64,000 bases of DNA from Sorghum bicolor. Its lineage: Eukaryota > Streptophyta > Magnoliopsida > Poales > Poaceae. Under the pieces are notes generated by a model that was given only the letters and a program-made list of their open reading frames with translations, was not told the origin of the DNA and made no database searches. Shown piece after piece: positions 12,001 through 22,498 of the stretch. The first letter of the stretch is position 1. Each line of letters starts with the position of its first letter. The translations under genes and the position numbers were made by a program. Where the stretch lies: positions 20,305,977 to 20,369,976 of the forward strand of contig NC_012875.2 in NCBI RefSeq assembly GCF_000003195.3. Reading direction: 5' to 3'.

Positions 12001-14343
12001 ACTTTGTTATAAACTTCTAGAGCTAAATCTACAACTAACAAGGTCTTACATAACAAACAATGCAATCCAGTCTGGGTTTAGACAGAAACTGGAACAGTAC
12101 TTTAAACCACTATAACTAAACATATGCTTAACCACAAATTGTGCTATTTATCTTTTTGGAAAGCTTATGAAAAGTACTACAACTCATATATTTTCATCCA
12201 GGCATGATTCACAACCTAACTGAGCCAAACAATATAAACATGCAGATCCACTCAGAATAGGAGCAAAGCAACACAGAGCATTTGTTATTTTTATAACTCT
12301 TAATCTATCAAGCCTAAATTCACCAAACTTTTTCCAGACATCAAATATAATATGAAAAGCTTGTCACAATATTTTCACATTTATTTTAGCAATAATACAG
12401 TGGTTATGAAAAAGACAAATATAGCAAGCAATTAAAACCGAACTGCATAAATCAATTTTTACTGCTAAAACTGCAAACGAAACATGGCATATTATCGATC
12501 TACTGCATAGAGAATTTCATAAGGATTATAAAAAGTCCACATTTGCTATTTTACGACTTTTCTACGAATTTCTATGCATTTCCAAAGTTTAACCACGAAA
12601 TCTGCAAAAACAAAACAAAAAGAAAAACACTTTTGCCTCGGGAACCCTGGATCTTCCATGAATCACGCCACAGCCCACAAACACTATTCATATGAGTCTT
12701 GGCTTCGCATCTGGAACCCTGAGTTGTTTCATATTCTAACCCAAGGTCCTTTCTTCTGCCTGTTACGAACAGAGACCGAACCGGGAGATGAAGGAGGACT
12801 CCGGCCAGCCGACGGTTGCTGTAGGGGAAGGCATGGCCACGCCCTGGCCATGTCCTTGCGGTCGAAGCAGCAGCACAGAGGGGCGCAGCAGCATCTGCAG
12901 TTGGGCAGCAAGGGCACAGAGCAGAGCGCCGACAGCCATGGTGGCTCCGCTCTGGAGGCGCTGGGGTTGGAGAGAGCGAGCCAGGGGGTGGAGAGGGGTG
13001 AGGAAGGCGCTGGCGTGTGTGTCCACTTCGACAGCCGGGCGTGGGGAGGGCTCTGGGCGAGCAGCAGAGGAGGAGGGGGCGCACTCGGGCATGGATGCCA
13101 CGCAGCCGCGACGTGTCCACCCGTTGAGGCATTTCACCGAACACGTGTCGAGCAGCAAAGTGGCTTAGGTGGGACGCGCTTTGGGCCGGTTCTGGACCGA
13201 ATTTGGTAATGGACCAAAAACGAAGTTTGCTCTACTCTTGACACTCTCCAACTTTGATTAAGGTGCCATGGTCATTAGAGTTACAGATTAGAAGATAATT
13301 TGATGCCAATCTATGAGTGTCAATGAATTGACAATGATTAGCAAAACTCAAAATTGGTGACCAAAACGAAGTCAAACTGGTGTCATCTTTTGGTATGCTC
13401 TAGAACACAATATGTACTCCAACTTTTATTTTGGGACCCAAGCAAGTTGTTCATAAGAATTAGGAGAACGCGGGATGCCAACATGACGAACTGAAATTCC
13501 ACACTTAGAAATCCGAAATGCTGGAATTTACAGCAGATTCGAACTTGTGCCTATTATTTGACAGGATTAGAAGATGACTCAGACTTGGGCACTTTAACAA
13601 AGTTTGTAGCATAAAAACTATACTACAACTTTTATTAAAGGACCTTGTACTGTTTCTGCTTGGTTAGTAAGATACAAAGCTCCCAACTAGGATACCCGAA
13701 ACTGAGCACCTTGAGGACTTAGCCAAATTTCTGGGGTTCCAAAACAGCACTGCATTGAATCTTGTGAGCTCAATTTGACTAGGATAGTTACCAAACTAGC
13801 TCTTGACCATTAAATAAAGTTTGTTCTACAGAAGCAAAACTACAACTTTTATTTAAGGTCAAACCTCATAACTGGTACCAAATTCAAACTTTCACTTTGG
13901 TCAAAGTATCAACTTGATAAAGCTCAAACTAGGATTTTAGAGCAAATAAAGCATTTTCTTGGCACAAGCTCAACATGAACCCTTCATGACCTTTGTTGTA
14001 GAGTTCATCTAGAGTCGTTTGGTCAAGATTGCAAGATTAGGTTAGTAACCCAAGGTTCCATTCACTTAATAAGGTCATTCCAACAAGCATGTAACTTATT
14101 ATTTCATTTGACCTTTTGAATCCAAACTCCATGAAACTTTTGAGTGATCAACCTAGGTAGAGATGGAGATGATACACATGAAAGAAGCACCATCAACAAC
14201 CACAAGCTTTATTATGCAGGATCATCAAGCATTCACTTGTCGCAACATCAAAGTATGTTTCATACTATCATATATGAACAATTGATGCTTATGCTCATGA
14301 AACGTGAGTGCCAAAATGCAAGACAAACACCTGGGGTGTTACA
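9062..14343 (-). repeat. 5' LTR of the LARD-like element (complete, about 5.28 kb)
   Basis: Runs from TGTCATGGAACC at 9062 to GGGGTGTTACA ending at 14343 on the plus strand. It is a full copy of the left LTR plus the ~91 bp that precede the window there. The next base starts SIRE-type LTR sequence. The palindrome (9508-9529) and GC island (about 12740-13190) are conserved. Confidence 0.9.
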
Positions 14344-14572
14344 GTGATGGCGATCACCAAGAGTAACAAGCAAAGAACTCTCACTTGACCCAAACAAGGC
14401 TCTAGAGAGTGGTGGATGCACACTTGACTCTAGGAACTCACTAGAGAAGGATTCTCTCAAGAAAACACTCAAATCTCAATCCTCTCTAGGCTCTTTGCAA
14501 CTCTCTTGCTCCACAACAAGTTTCTCTGATGTTCAAATGGGCAGGAGAGCTTTCATGGACGAGGTGGAGGAG

Positions 14573-14580
14573 TATAAATA
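14573..14580. promoter_or_regulatory. TATA-like box in the SIRE-type LTR
   Basis: TATAAATA on the plus strand (TATTTATA on the element's own minus strand), kept at 21638-21645 in the other LTR. It is the only TATA-like string near the expected position, but it is canonical on the strand opposite to pol, so its role is uncertain. Confidence 0.3.
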
Positions 14581-14631
14581 CTATCCACAAAGTCCAAAGG
14601 TCGGCCAACCGTTTTCCACTGAAAATGGGGT

Positions 14632-14994
14632 CACCGGACGCACATTATGTTGCACCGGACGCACTGCACCGAGCGTCCGGTGCTTCATAACGGCTAACTG
14701 TACTTCTTTCTGACAGGTCACCGGACGCTAACTTCCAGCGCCCGGTGCACCATCCGGTGCTTGGGGGAACCTTACAAGCTCCCTGCGCATGGGACCGGAC
14801 GCTACCCGGCGCATCCGGTGCTAGCGTCCGGTGCTTGGGGAAAGCTTGCAACCTCCCTAGGTAAGGGACCGGACGCTACCCGGTGTGTCCGGTGCTAGCG
14901 TCCGGTGCCTAACCCTAAGCACGGCACTGTTCTAACTGCTAAGGACCTCACCGGACGCACTCACAGAGCGTCCAGTACAGCGTCCGGTGCCCCT
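14632..14994. repeat. Cluster of CACCGGACGC direct/inverted decamers in the SIRE-type LTR
   Basis: More than ten copies or near-copies of CACCGGACGC and its reverse complement occur in about 360 bp, able to form many small hairpins. The same cluster occurs in the other LTR (about 21700-22060), and the same decamers recur inside the element at 19075-19336. Confidence 0.7.
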
Positions 14995-15433
14995 TTGGGC
15001 ACCTAAACTTCGTCGAAACGCGATCGCTCCAAAACGAAGTTGGTTTCTCTCGATCTAAGGACTACCTCTGAGCTGCCTAGTGCTAGGTTTACCAAGTGTG
15101 CACCACACCTAAACCTAAAGCCTTGCCTAAGTCAAGCTACTAGATCAAAGCCCCTCCTAATAGTACGGTCAAAGGAAAACAAAGTCCTAAACTACTCTAA
15201 GTGCCCTTCTTCACCGTGTGGCACTCAGACATAGTCTAGTCTTGACGATGTCCATCCGTCCTTTGAAAACTGAAACGATTTCCACTATTAAGTAGGCATG
15301 TACGTCCCTGTCCATCGAGTACCTATTTACCATGACCTTACCTATGACTTTGCCTCTACAAAACACACGTTAGTCATAGTAAACAACAATGTCATTAATC
15401 ACCGAAATCACTAGGGGCCTAGATGCTCTTTCA

Positions 15434-15449
15434 ATCTCCCCCTTTTTGG
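15434..15449 (-). other. Polypurine tract of the SIRE-type element
   Basis: Minus strand reads CCAAAAAGGGGGAGAT directly before the LTR start TGAAAGAGC, the usual form of this tract in SIRE/Opie elements. Confidence 0.8.
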
Positions 15450-15886
15450 TGATTGATGACAACCTCGAGTATGAAAAGAGTTGAGGTTTTTAAAGAGACT
15501 TGGTTTCAATAAGCATGTTACAATAAGAACAAAAAGGATTAGTCATGCTTATATCAACCAAGTCCAATACCCTGCATCCAAATATGTGAGTGGTATACGA
15601 CAGGATATAAACATAAGGCTCATAAGTACATCTGAGTAAAACGCGGAAGCAAAGGTAATATGAGCCAAAACACATGACATTAAGATATCACATAAAGCAC
15701 AAGTCATGTCTCACAACCAAAGTATCTCACACAAGTGCAATGCATAGAAGTAAACGTGATGCATGATAAGTAGCACACATGAAAAGTATCTCAAAAGAAT
15801 AAACACCTAAACACCCTCTCTAGCTCCCCCTAACTCCTAACTCTCTCATACGCCTCTCTCCCCCTTTGGCATCAAGCGCCAAAAAC
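15450..15886 (-). other. Spacer between the extra ORF and the purine tract
   Basis: AT-rich 3' untranslated part of the SIRE-type element. It has only a 61-codon minus-strand frame (15490-15675) with no recognisable motif. The 3' half, just downstream of the ORF, is rich in CTCTCCCC-type strings. No gene seen. Confidence 0.6.
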
Positions 15887-18487
15887 CTAAGAAGTAGGTG
15901 GAGGAGGCGGAGCAGTGGAGTCCCTCGGCACGGCCTCAAAGCGAGCTGCATCATCTGAACTGTCGACCGTCGAGGCAGAAGAGGTGGAGTGACCCTCTGA
16001 AGCTGTAGGTGTTGGCGAAGCTGTCCGGGTCTGCTTTGTGGGTACTGGAGCTGTCACGGGCTGTGCTGGCTGCTCGAGTCCGGATGACGAAGCGGGCACG
16101 GACTCGGTCACTGTAGCTGTCGTCTCTGGCACGGTGGAAGACGGTGCAAGCTGCTCGGACGACGCTACAGACGACGACAGAAGCTCTGTGGTGGTGACTG
16201 GCGCCGTAAAGACTGTAGGGGCCTGCAGAGGAGGAGGCATAGGGTCACCAGTCAGAGCACTGTAGGTGAAGCTAAGGTGCAGATCTGTCGACGAGTCCCA
16301 CACAAGCTGTGACGCTGACACTGACTGAGGAGTGAAGCCGGAGCGGAGAGGAGTAAACTGAGGTACCTGCTCAAAGCCTGAAGAGATAGCACCCTGCGAG
16401 ACCTGGTGCTGTGGCGTCGAGAACGGCTGACTCTGAGCAGGTAGCTGGAGAGGCTGCTGGGACTGGCTCTGAGTCTGTGGCGCAGGAGTGGGTGGCCTGA
16501 CAGTCGAAGTGCCTGGGAGCTGAATCTGCGGTAGCTGAATCCCTGAGGCGGCCATGAGAGCGGCCATCATCGCTGTCTGCTGAGCCTGGAACGCAAGCTG
16601 CTGCTCCTGAAAAGTGAGAAGCTGTCGCTGGAGCTCATCCTGCCTGGCCTGCACGGCTGCATTGATGGCAGCCTGGTCCCTGTCACGCCTCGCCTGCTCC
16701 TCAGCTGCATGGCGCTGGTCTGCCCTCATACCCAATAGAATAGGAAGAAGAGCTGGGTCTGAGGCACTAGAAGAACCCCCTGTCTCGTGGTCGTGAGCTC
16801 TAGGAGGGAGGTCGGACACTGGCGGATGATAGTCATCATCCGAGCTGTCTGAGGCGAAGTCAAACTCTCAATCTGCCTCTGCATCTGCGAAAGCTCCAAT
16901 CGCTATGTCCTGCTGCTCCTCTGTCTCCGGTACAGCTGCTGTACTGCGAGTGCCCCTAGGAGAAGGTGGGGGCACCAGTCCACGTGGTGCACGAGGAGGA
17001 GGTGTAGCTCTGAGGTCGTGATGGGCTCTCAACATCTGCCTGGGGTCGTAGTGGGGGAAGACAGTGTCTGACTCTGTCAACTCCCTCTGCAAGTGAGCTG
17101 GCAGGGGTAGTGGCCTGGCACGAAGAATAAGTAGGGTAATCCAATGTGCATACGGCAACTGACGCCGTCCCCTGAAACTCTCTGAGATGGTGTCCTCAAT
17201 CTCTGAGACGATCAGATCCCACAAGTCAAACAGCGTCTGAGTGATGAGATGAGCAACGAGCCACTGCTGGATATGAGTGAATCCATCTCTGTAACCTGTC
17301 CTGGGGAGAAGAGTCTTCCTCAACACAAAGTCAAGGATCCTAGCTGGTCGAGTCAGGTCTCCCACTGTCCTGCTGGAGCCCTCTCCAAACGGCGGACGGA
17401 AACAGGGAGCCACGAAGTCAACTGGTGGTATCTCACCACTGTGAGGACGACGGGGAGGCTCAACGTTCCCGTAGCAGAGCTGGTGAATCCTGGTGGTGTA
17501 GGCTCTCAACCCCAGCACCTCTCTGGCCCTCTGTGCTGTCACCCTGTAGTCTGTCCCGGCCAGTGCGTAGTGGATATAACTGTGATCTGGAGAAACCCAC
17601 ACTGACGCGTAGAACTCTCTGACCCACTGCTCACAGTAAGTACCAGGGAGAGCTAGCAACTCTGGAAGTCCGTGGAGGTAGGTGAAGTACTGACGGATCT
17701 CTGCTCCAACCACGTTCCCCAGTATCTCTAGGTCAATCACTCTGTGCTCCTTGAACTCTGACTGAGAGCGAACCAGTGCCTCGTAGATGTCCTCCTAGAC
17801 GACTGTGTAGAACCTGGCACCGGCTCTGGGATCCCTGGTAGCTGGGAACCAGGTGGGGAACGGAACGAACCGCAGCTGCTGGATCTCTCTGGCTGACACG
17901 AGAGTGAGATCCCTGTGGATCCTGACTGGCCTCTGTCGTGAAGCTGGAGTACCTCTAGCTGGTGTGGCACGAGCAGTGGAGGTAGACTGATCCTGCGTAC
18001 CAGTCCGAGGAGTGGCCTGGGTACGAGCGTGAGTCGACCTCCTGAGGGTCTGCTCCTGCTCCTGCTCCTATGCTGGACCCTCTGCCTGGGTCTCTGTCTT
18101 AGTGTCTGGATCCTCCTGAGCTGGATCCCTAACCACGAGCCTAATCCTCTGTCCTCCAATCGTCGCGGTGCCTGGAGGGGATCCATGTAGAGCCTCTACC
18201 TGAAGAACTGCACGCCGCTACTGTGGCGTGAGATCATCCCCAATCCTCAGAGCACCAGAGCGACCACCTCTCTCAGCTGCCTCGGCCGCTGCTGCAACTG
18301 CATGTGCGACCTCTGCATCTCTGTCACTGGCCTTGCGCTTCTTGGTGGCCAGCTTCTTGCCCTTGCCTTTTTCTGCCACTAATAGGCGACGGGGAGGATC
18401 ACCTCCACCATCACCACCTGAGGAACCTCCAGTGCCGGCTACCGGACTGCTGACATTCTTGCATCGAGCCATTGCAAAGACTACCAA
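15887..18487 (-). pseudogene. Extra ORF downstream of pol in the SIRE-type element, broken by four stops
   Basis: One minus-strand frame runs about 867 codons from a Met at 18487 (or 18472) to the stop at 15887, with no frameshift but in-frame stops at 18220, 18070, 17797 (TAG) and 16870 (TGA). The N-terminal ~90 residues are Lys/Ala-rich and basic. The middle (17740-16870, 290 codons open) has a block with Trp-Val-Arg-Glu-Phe-Tyr followed by a Tyr-Arg-Val-Thr-Ala motif, resembling the putative plant transposon protein domain seen in grass retroelements. The last 310 codons (16819-15887) have an Arg/Glu/Gln-rich helix with coiled-coil character, then a Ser/Thr/Pro/Gln-rich tail. SIRE-type elements often carry such an ORF, sometimes called env-like; I see no signal peptide or membrane segment supporting an envelope role. 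All four stops fit C-to-T change on the coding strand. Confidence 0.7.
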
Positions 18488-19849
18488 CCGATCAAGCGTC
18501 CAACAAACAATCGACGGACAACGGAGAACAACGCGCTGCAGAGAATAGACAAGATAGGGTATACATAAGAAATTATAATGACTAGAGGTGAGAAAACCCT
18601 ATAGATGGCGCGAACGACTAGATGGAGAAACCCACACTGTAGCTCTGAGGTCGTGATGGCGCGAAGACGGGACGCGTTCCGGAAGAGATGTCGCGATCGG
18701 AAACCTCTGGAGAACACGAAACAAATCCTCAAAGTGCTGCACGGGTGAGACGATGAAAGGATCAAGATCAAAAACTCAATTGAATCCTTTTGCACATAAG
18801 AACAAGCACCTTGGGGGCATGGATCAAGAGACTCACCCAAACCCTAGAAATTTTCGCGAGATTTTGGATCCACGCGAGAGGAGGGAGAGGAGAGCCTCTG
18901 CAGTAGATCTGGTGCGAGGGAAAAACTTCGAGATCGCCGGAGTAGCCAAATCCCGGCGGCGGCGACGAGCTAGGGCACAGAGGAGGAGTTGTGCGGCTCG
19001 GGCGATGGAAAGAAGATGGAGAAAACCTCCACGAGATGCCCTTGGGCGCGGGCTTTATGCGCCCGCCGCGGGGTCACCGGACGCTCTTTATGTGGCACCG
19101 GACGCGTCCGGTGACCACCGGACTCATGCGTAGAGAAGGTTGCAAATCGGCATTGCACCGGACGATGGCCACCGGACGCTGGCTTTAGCGTCCGGTGCTT
19201 CAGGTCACGCCAGGTGAGCACCGGACGCTCCTCACCGGACGCTGCAGGAACACTGTTCCTGCGTCCGGTGAGTGCAGTCTGGCACACTCACCGCACCGGA
19301 CGCATGGAGGCAGCGTCCGGTGCATCGTCCGGTGCTCCTCTGAGCACTTTTTCAACGAAGCACTACGCCCGACTTTGACCCAACCAAGTTCCATCTCCAA
19401 AAACACACAAAAGAACACCAAATGGAACTGGTATGAGTGACTTCTCTCAAACCCTCAAATTTTCACAAATATTTAGCCATAGGCTTAGTAGATTTTTATG
19501 AAAATAATCCAAGAAATCGCTAAGGAGCATCATATGGACATAAAGCTAGGGGTTTGAATCACAATGAGCTTTGAATGCTCCCCCTATCTATGGACGAACA
19601 CAGTGGATGCTCAACGAATAATCGAAAAGAAACGGTCAAGTAACAAGCATGCACATGATATGAGTTGTGATGCAATACTAGAAAGTAAACTAATGCTTGT
19701 CAAGTTTGATCCAAGGTTAAGCTTTTTCACACACACGAGGGGGTTATCTTAACCATGTTAGACAAGCCCTACATGCAAGTTTTGTATTTTAGATTTAGTA
19801 TGCATGATATGCAAAGCAAAAGTTATTTACAAGTTTCAACACACAACAT
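18488..19849 (-). other. Region between pol and the extra ORF of the SIRE-type element
   Basis: About 1.36 kb without a convincing gene. It holds a GC-rich part around 18850-19340 with overlapping short frames on both strands and a decamer cluster (19075-19336), then AT-rich sequence up to the end of pol. In transcription order it is the leader of the extra ORF, so a splice acceptor or subgenomic promoter might lie here, but none is clear. Confidence 0.5.
19075..19336. repeat. Second cluster of CACCGGACGC / GCGTCCGGTG decamers
   Basis: At least eight direct or inverted copies in 260 bp, including a fused inverted pair at about 19098-19112. It is the same motif as in the LTRs of this element, but here it lies upstream of the extra ORF, far from either LTR. 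Confidence 0.7.
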
Positions 19850-21673
19850 TTATCTTTTAGTGAAGTTAGAGAGATCAAGCACATTTAGTTCATTTCTCAA
19901 CATACAAAACCTAGCTTCATCTAGAGGTTTTGTGAAGATATCCGCCAATTGATTTTCCGTTCCCACATTCTCTAGAGATATGTCACCTTTAGCAACATGA
20001 TCCCTAAGGAAGTGATGGCGGATGTCAATATGTTTTGTGCGGGTGTGTTGAACCGGGTTGTTTGCAAGTTTTACGGCACTTTCGTTGTCACAAAACAATG
20101 GTACTTTGTCTAGTACTACTTCATAGTCTAGTAAAGTTTGTTTCATGTAGAGTATTTGTGCACAACAAGCACCGGCAGCAATGTATTCCACCTCGGCCGT
20201 TGACAAGGCAACACTGTTTTGTTTCTTTGATATCCAAGAGACAAGAGATCTACCTAGGAAGTGGCACCCTCCGGATGTGCTTTTTCTATCAATCCGGCAC
20301 CCGGCATAATCCGAATCGGAATAGCCTACAAGTTGGAATCTTGCACCTTTGGGATACCACAAGCCTAGGCAAGGTGTGTATTTTAGATACCTAAGAATTC
20401 TCTTGACCGCAATCAAGTGAGATTCCATAGGCATTGCTTGATATCTAGCACACATACACACACTAAACATGATATCAGGCCTAGATGCGGTGAGGTAGAG
20501 TAGACTTCCTATCATGGAGCGATAGAGAGTCTTGTCAATTGGGTTACCTCCCTCATCCAAGTCGAGATGCCCATTTGATGCCATAGGAGTCTTGATTGGC
20601 TTGCAATCCATGATCTTGAACCTCTTGAGAAGATCTTGAGTGTACTTCTCTTGAGAGATGAAGACTCCTTCCTTCATTTGCTTGACTTGAAATCCTAGGA
20701 AGAAGGATAGCTCACCAATCATGGACATCTCAAACTCCTTGGACATCAAATCACCAAATTCCTTGCAAAAATCTTCATTAGTAGAGCCAAAAATAATATC
20801 ATCAACATAAACTTGGAAAATGAAGATTTCCCCATTCATTTTCTTGGTGAAGAGTGTTGTGTTAACTTTCCCAATCTTGAAGTCCTTCTCAATGAGGAAG
20901 TCCCTAAGTCTCTCATACCAAGCTCTAGGAGCTTGCTTTAGACCATAGAGAGCCTTGGACAATCGGTAGACATGCTTGGGGTACCTAGGGTCTTCAAAAC
21001 TGGGGGGTTGCTCAACATAGACAAGCTCATTAATATATCCATTTAAAAAAGCACTTTTCACATCCATTTGAAATAACTTGATATCATGACTAGATGCATA
21101 TGCAAGTAGGATACGGATTGCTTCAAGTCTTGCCACCGGTGCAAAGGTTTCACCAAAGTCAAGACCTTCTACTTGTGAAAAGCCTTTTGCCACAAGTCTT
21201 GCCTTGTTGCGCACCACTTTGCCTTGATCATCCTTCTTGTTTCGGAAGACCCACTTTGTTCTAATCACTCTTGCATCTTTGGGTTGCTCTTCAAGTGTCC
21301 ATACTTGATTGCGCGAGAAGTTGTTCAACTCCTCTTGCATGGCCATGATCCAGTCCGCATCACGAAGAGCTTCCTCTATAGTCTTTGGTTCATCTTCAAG
21401 AGACACAAAAGTGTGATGTTCAATAAATAAAGCATGTCTAGAACGAGTAGTTACACCACGTGATGGACTCCCGATGATGAGATCTTGAGAGTGATCTTGG
21501 AGGCGATGTGATGTTCTTCTTGGCGCCACTTGAGGGGTTGGTTGGGGAGCATCAACATCTTGCAACTCTCTTGCTCCACAACAAGTTTCTCTGATGTTCA
21601 AAAGGGCAAGAGACCTCTCATGGACGAGGTGGAGGAGTATAAATACTATCCACGAAGTCCAAAGGTCGGCCAA
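19850..21673 (-). CDS. Copia pol fragment: reverse transcriptase and RNase H, fused to LTR sequence
   Basis: A 607-codon frame without a stop. Residues 1-38 are read from 5' LTR sequence, and pol-derived sequence begins at about residue 39 (21560), where a deletion joined LTR to pol. The Copia-type RT (RVT_2) spans about residues 120-360, with the catalytic Tyr-Val-Asp-Asp at 289-292. RNase H follows from about 450, with acidic residues at Asp455, Glu494 and Asp529, and the usual Copia C-terminus. An intact pol would have protease and integrase before this, all absent. RT copies RNA into DNA and RNase H degrades the RNA strand, acting within a Gag particle. The LTR-derived N-terminus is unlikely to be functional. 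Transcription from the truncated LTR is possible but not shown. Confidence 0.85.
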   Translation of the reverse strand: MADLWTSWIVFILLHLVHERSLALLNIRETCCGARELQDVDAPQPTPQVAPRRTSHRLQDHSQDLIIGSPSRGVTTRSRHALFIEHHTFVSLEDEPKTIEEALRDADWIMAMQEELNNFSRNQVWTLEEQPKDARVIRTKWVFRNKKDDQGKVVRNKARLVAKGFSQVEGLDFGETFAPVARLEAIRILLAYASSHDIKLFQMDVKSAFLNGYINELVYVEQPPSFEDPRYPKHVYRLSKALYGLKQAPRAWYERLRDFLIEKDFKIGKVNTTLFTKKMNGEIFIFQVYVDDIIFGSTNEDFCKEFGDLMSKEFEMSMIGELSFFLGFQVKQMKEGVFISQEKYTQDLLKRFKIMDCKPIKTPMASNGHLDLDEGGNPIDKTLYRSMIGSLLYLTASRPDIMFSVCMCARYQAMPMESHLIAVKRILRYLKYTPCLGLWYPKGARFQLVGYSDSDYAGCRIDRKSTSGGCHFLGRSLVSWISKKQNSVALSTAEVEYIAAGACCAQILYMKQTLLDYEVVLDKVPLFCDNESAVKLANNPVQHTRTKHIDIRHHFLRDHVAKGDISLENVGTENQLADIFTKPLDEARFCMLRNELNVLDLSNFTKR

Positions 21674-22498
21674 CCGTTTTCCACTGAAAACGGGGTCACC
21701 GGACGCACATTATGTTGCACCGGACGCACTGCACCGAGCGTCCGGTGCTTCATAACGGCTAACTGTACTTCTTTCTGACAGGTCACCGGACGCTAACTTC
21801 TAGCATCCGGTGCACCATCCGGTGCTCGGGGGAAGTTTACAAGCTCCCTGCGCATGGGACCGGACGCTACCCGGCGCGTCCGGCGCTAGCGTCCGGTGCT
21901 TGGGGAAAGCTTGCAACCTCCCTGGGTATGGGACCGGACGCTACCCGGTGCGTCCGGTGCTAGAGTCCGGTGCCTAACCCTAAGCACGGCACTGTTCTAA
22001 CTGCTAAGGACCTCACCGGACGCACTCACAGAGCGTCCGGTACAGCGTCCGGTGCCCCTTTGGGCACCCAAACTTCGTCGAAACGCGATCGCTCCAAAAC
22101 GAAGTTGGTTTCTCTCGATCTAAGGACTACCTCTGAGCTGCCTAGTGCTAGGTTTACCAAGTGTGCACCACACCTAAACCTAAAGCCTTGCCTAAGTCAA
22201 GCTACTAGATCAAAGCCCCTCTTAATAGTACGGTCAAAGGAAAACAAAGTCCTAAACTACTCTAAGTGCCCTTCTTCACCGTGTGGCACTCAGACCTAGT
22301 CTAGTCTCGACGATGTCCATCCGTCCTTTGAAAACCAAAACGATTTCCACTATTAAGTAGGCATGTACGTCCCTGTCCATCGAGTACCTATTTACCATGA
22401 CCTTACCTATGACTTTGCCTCTGCAAAACACACATTAGTCATAGTAAACAACAATGTCATTAATCACCGAAATCACTAGGGGCCTAGATGCTCTTTCA
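21560..22498 (-). repeat. 5' LTR of the SIRE-type element (3' end deleted)
   Basis: Same length (939 bp) as the matching part of the left LTR (14495-15433), with about 27 substitutions by eye. Homology stops at 21560, where TTGCAA joins pol sequence. The missing ~150 bp of LTR, the primer site, gag, protease and integrase were lost together. Satellite starts at 22499. Confidence 0.85.

Larger units (their letters stand above)
1..14343 (-). mobile_element. LARD-like non-autonomous LTR retrotransposon (Gypsy/Tekay-related), left end cut by window
   Basis: The first 5190 bases recur almost unchanged at 9153-14343, flanking a unique 3.9-kb interior, so these are LTRs. Read on the minus strand the LTR begins TGTAACACCCC and ends CATGACA (TG...CA). 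A primer binding site resembling the tRNA-iMet complement lies next to the right LTR (9047-9059), and a purine tract lies next to the left LTR (from 5191). This order fixes the minus orientation. The interior has no gag, protease, RT, RNase H or integrase motif in any frame, only scattered ORFs under 110 codons. LTRs over 4 kb around a non-coding interior match the LARD class of grasses. The LTR ends and a shared LTR block tie it to the Tekay-type element at 34944-47674. The first ~91 bp of the left LTR and the left TSD lie outside the window. Confidence 0.85.
14345..15433 (-). repeat. 3' LTR of the SIRE-type element
   Basis: Ends on the plus strand with CTAGATGCTCTTTCA, followed by a purine tract on the minus strand. 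Bases 14495-15433 match 21560-22498. Bases 14345-14494 have no partner because that part of the other LTR is deleted. The region 14632-14994 is packed with direct and inverted copies of CACCGGACGC / GCGTCCGGTG. Confidence 0.85.
14344..22498 (-). mobile_element. Copia LTR retrotransposon, SIRE/Maximus/Opie type, internally deleted
   Basis: Two related LTRs (14345-15433 and 21560-22498) share their last 939 bases without net length change and about 27 substitutions by eye (2.9%). The minus-strand LTR begins TGAAAGAGCATC, preceded by a purine tract. Inside, on the minus strand, are a Copia RT-RNase H frame and then a long extra ORF between pol and the 3' LTR, the arrangement of the SIRE lineage. 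The inner end of the 5' LTR, the primer site, gag, protease and integrase are missing through one deletion. On the left the LTR is interrupted by the LARD-like element; the rest of it may lie outside the window. On the right satellite resumes at 22499. Confidence 0.85.

Noticed and set aside
15887..18487. Calling the SIRE extra ORF an envelope gene
   Set aside because: No signal peptide, cleavage site or membrane segment visible; the name env-like in the literature is not evidence here.
16038..18548. Plus-strand frames opposite the SIRE extra ORF (for example 17249-17605, 18228-18548)
   Set aside because: Shadows of the minus-strand frame in GC-rich sequence; no motif.
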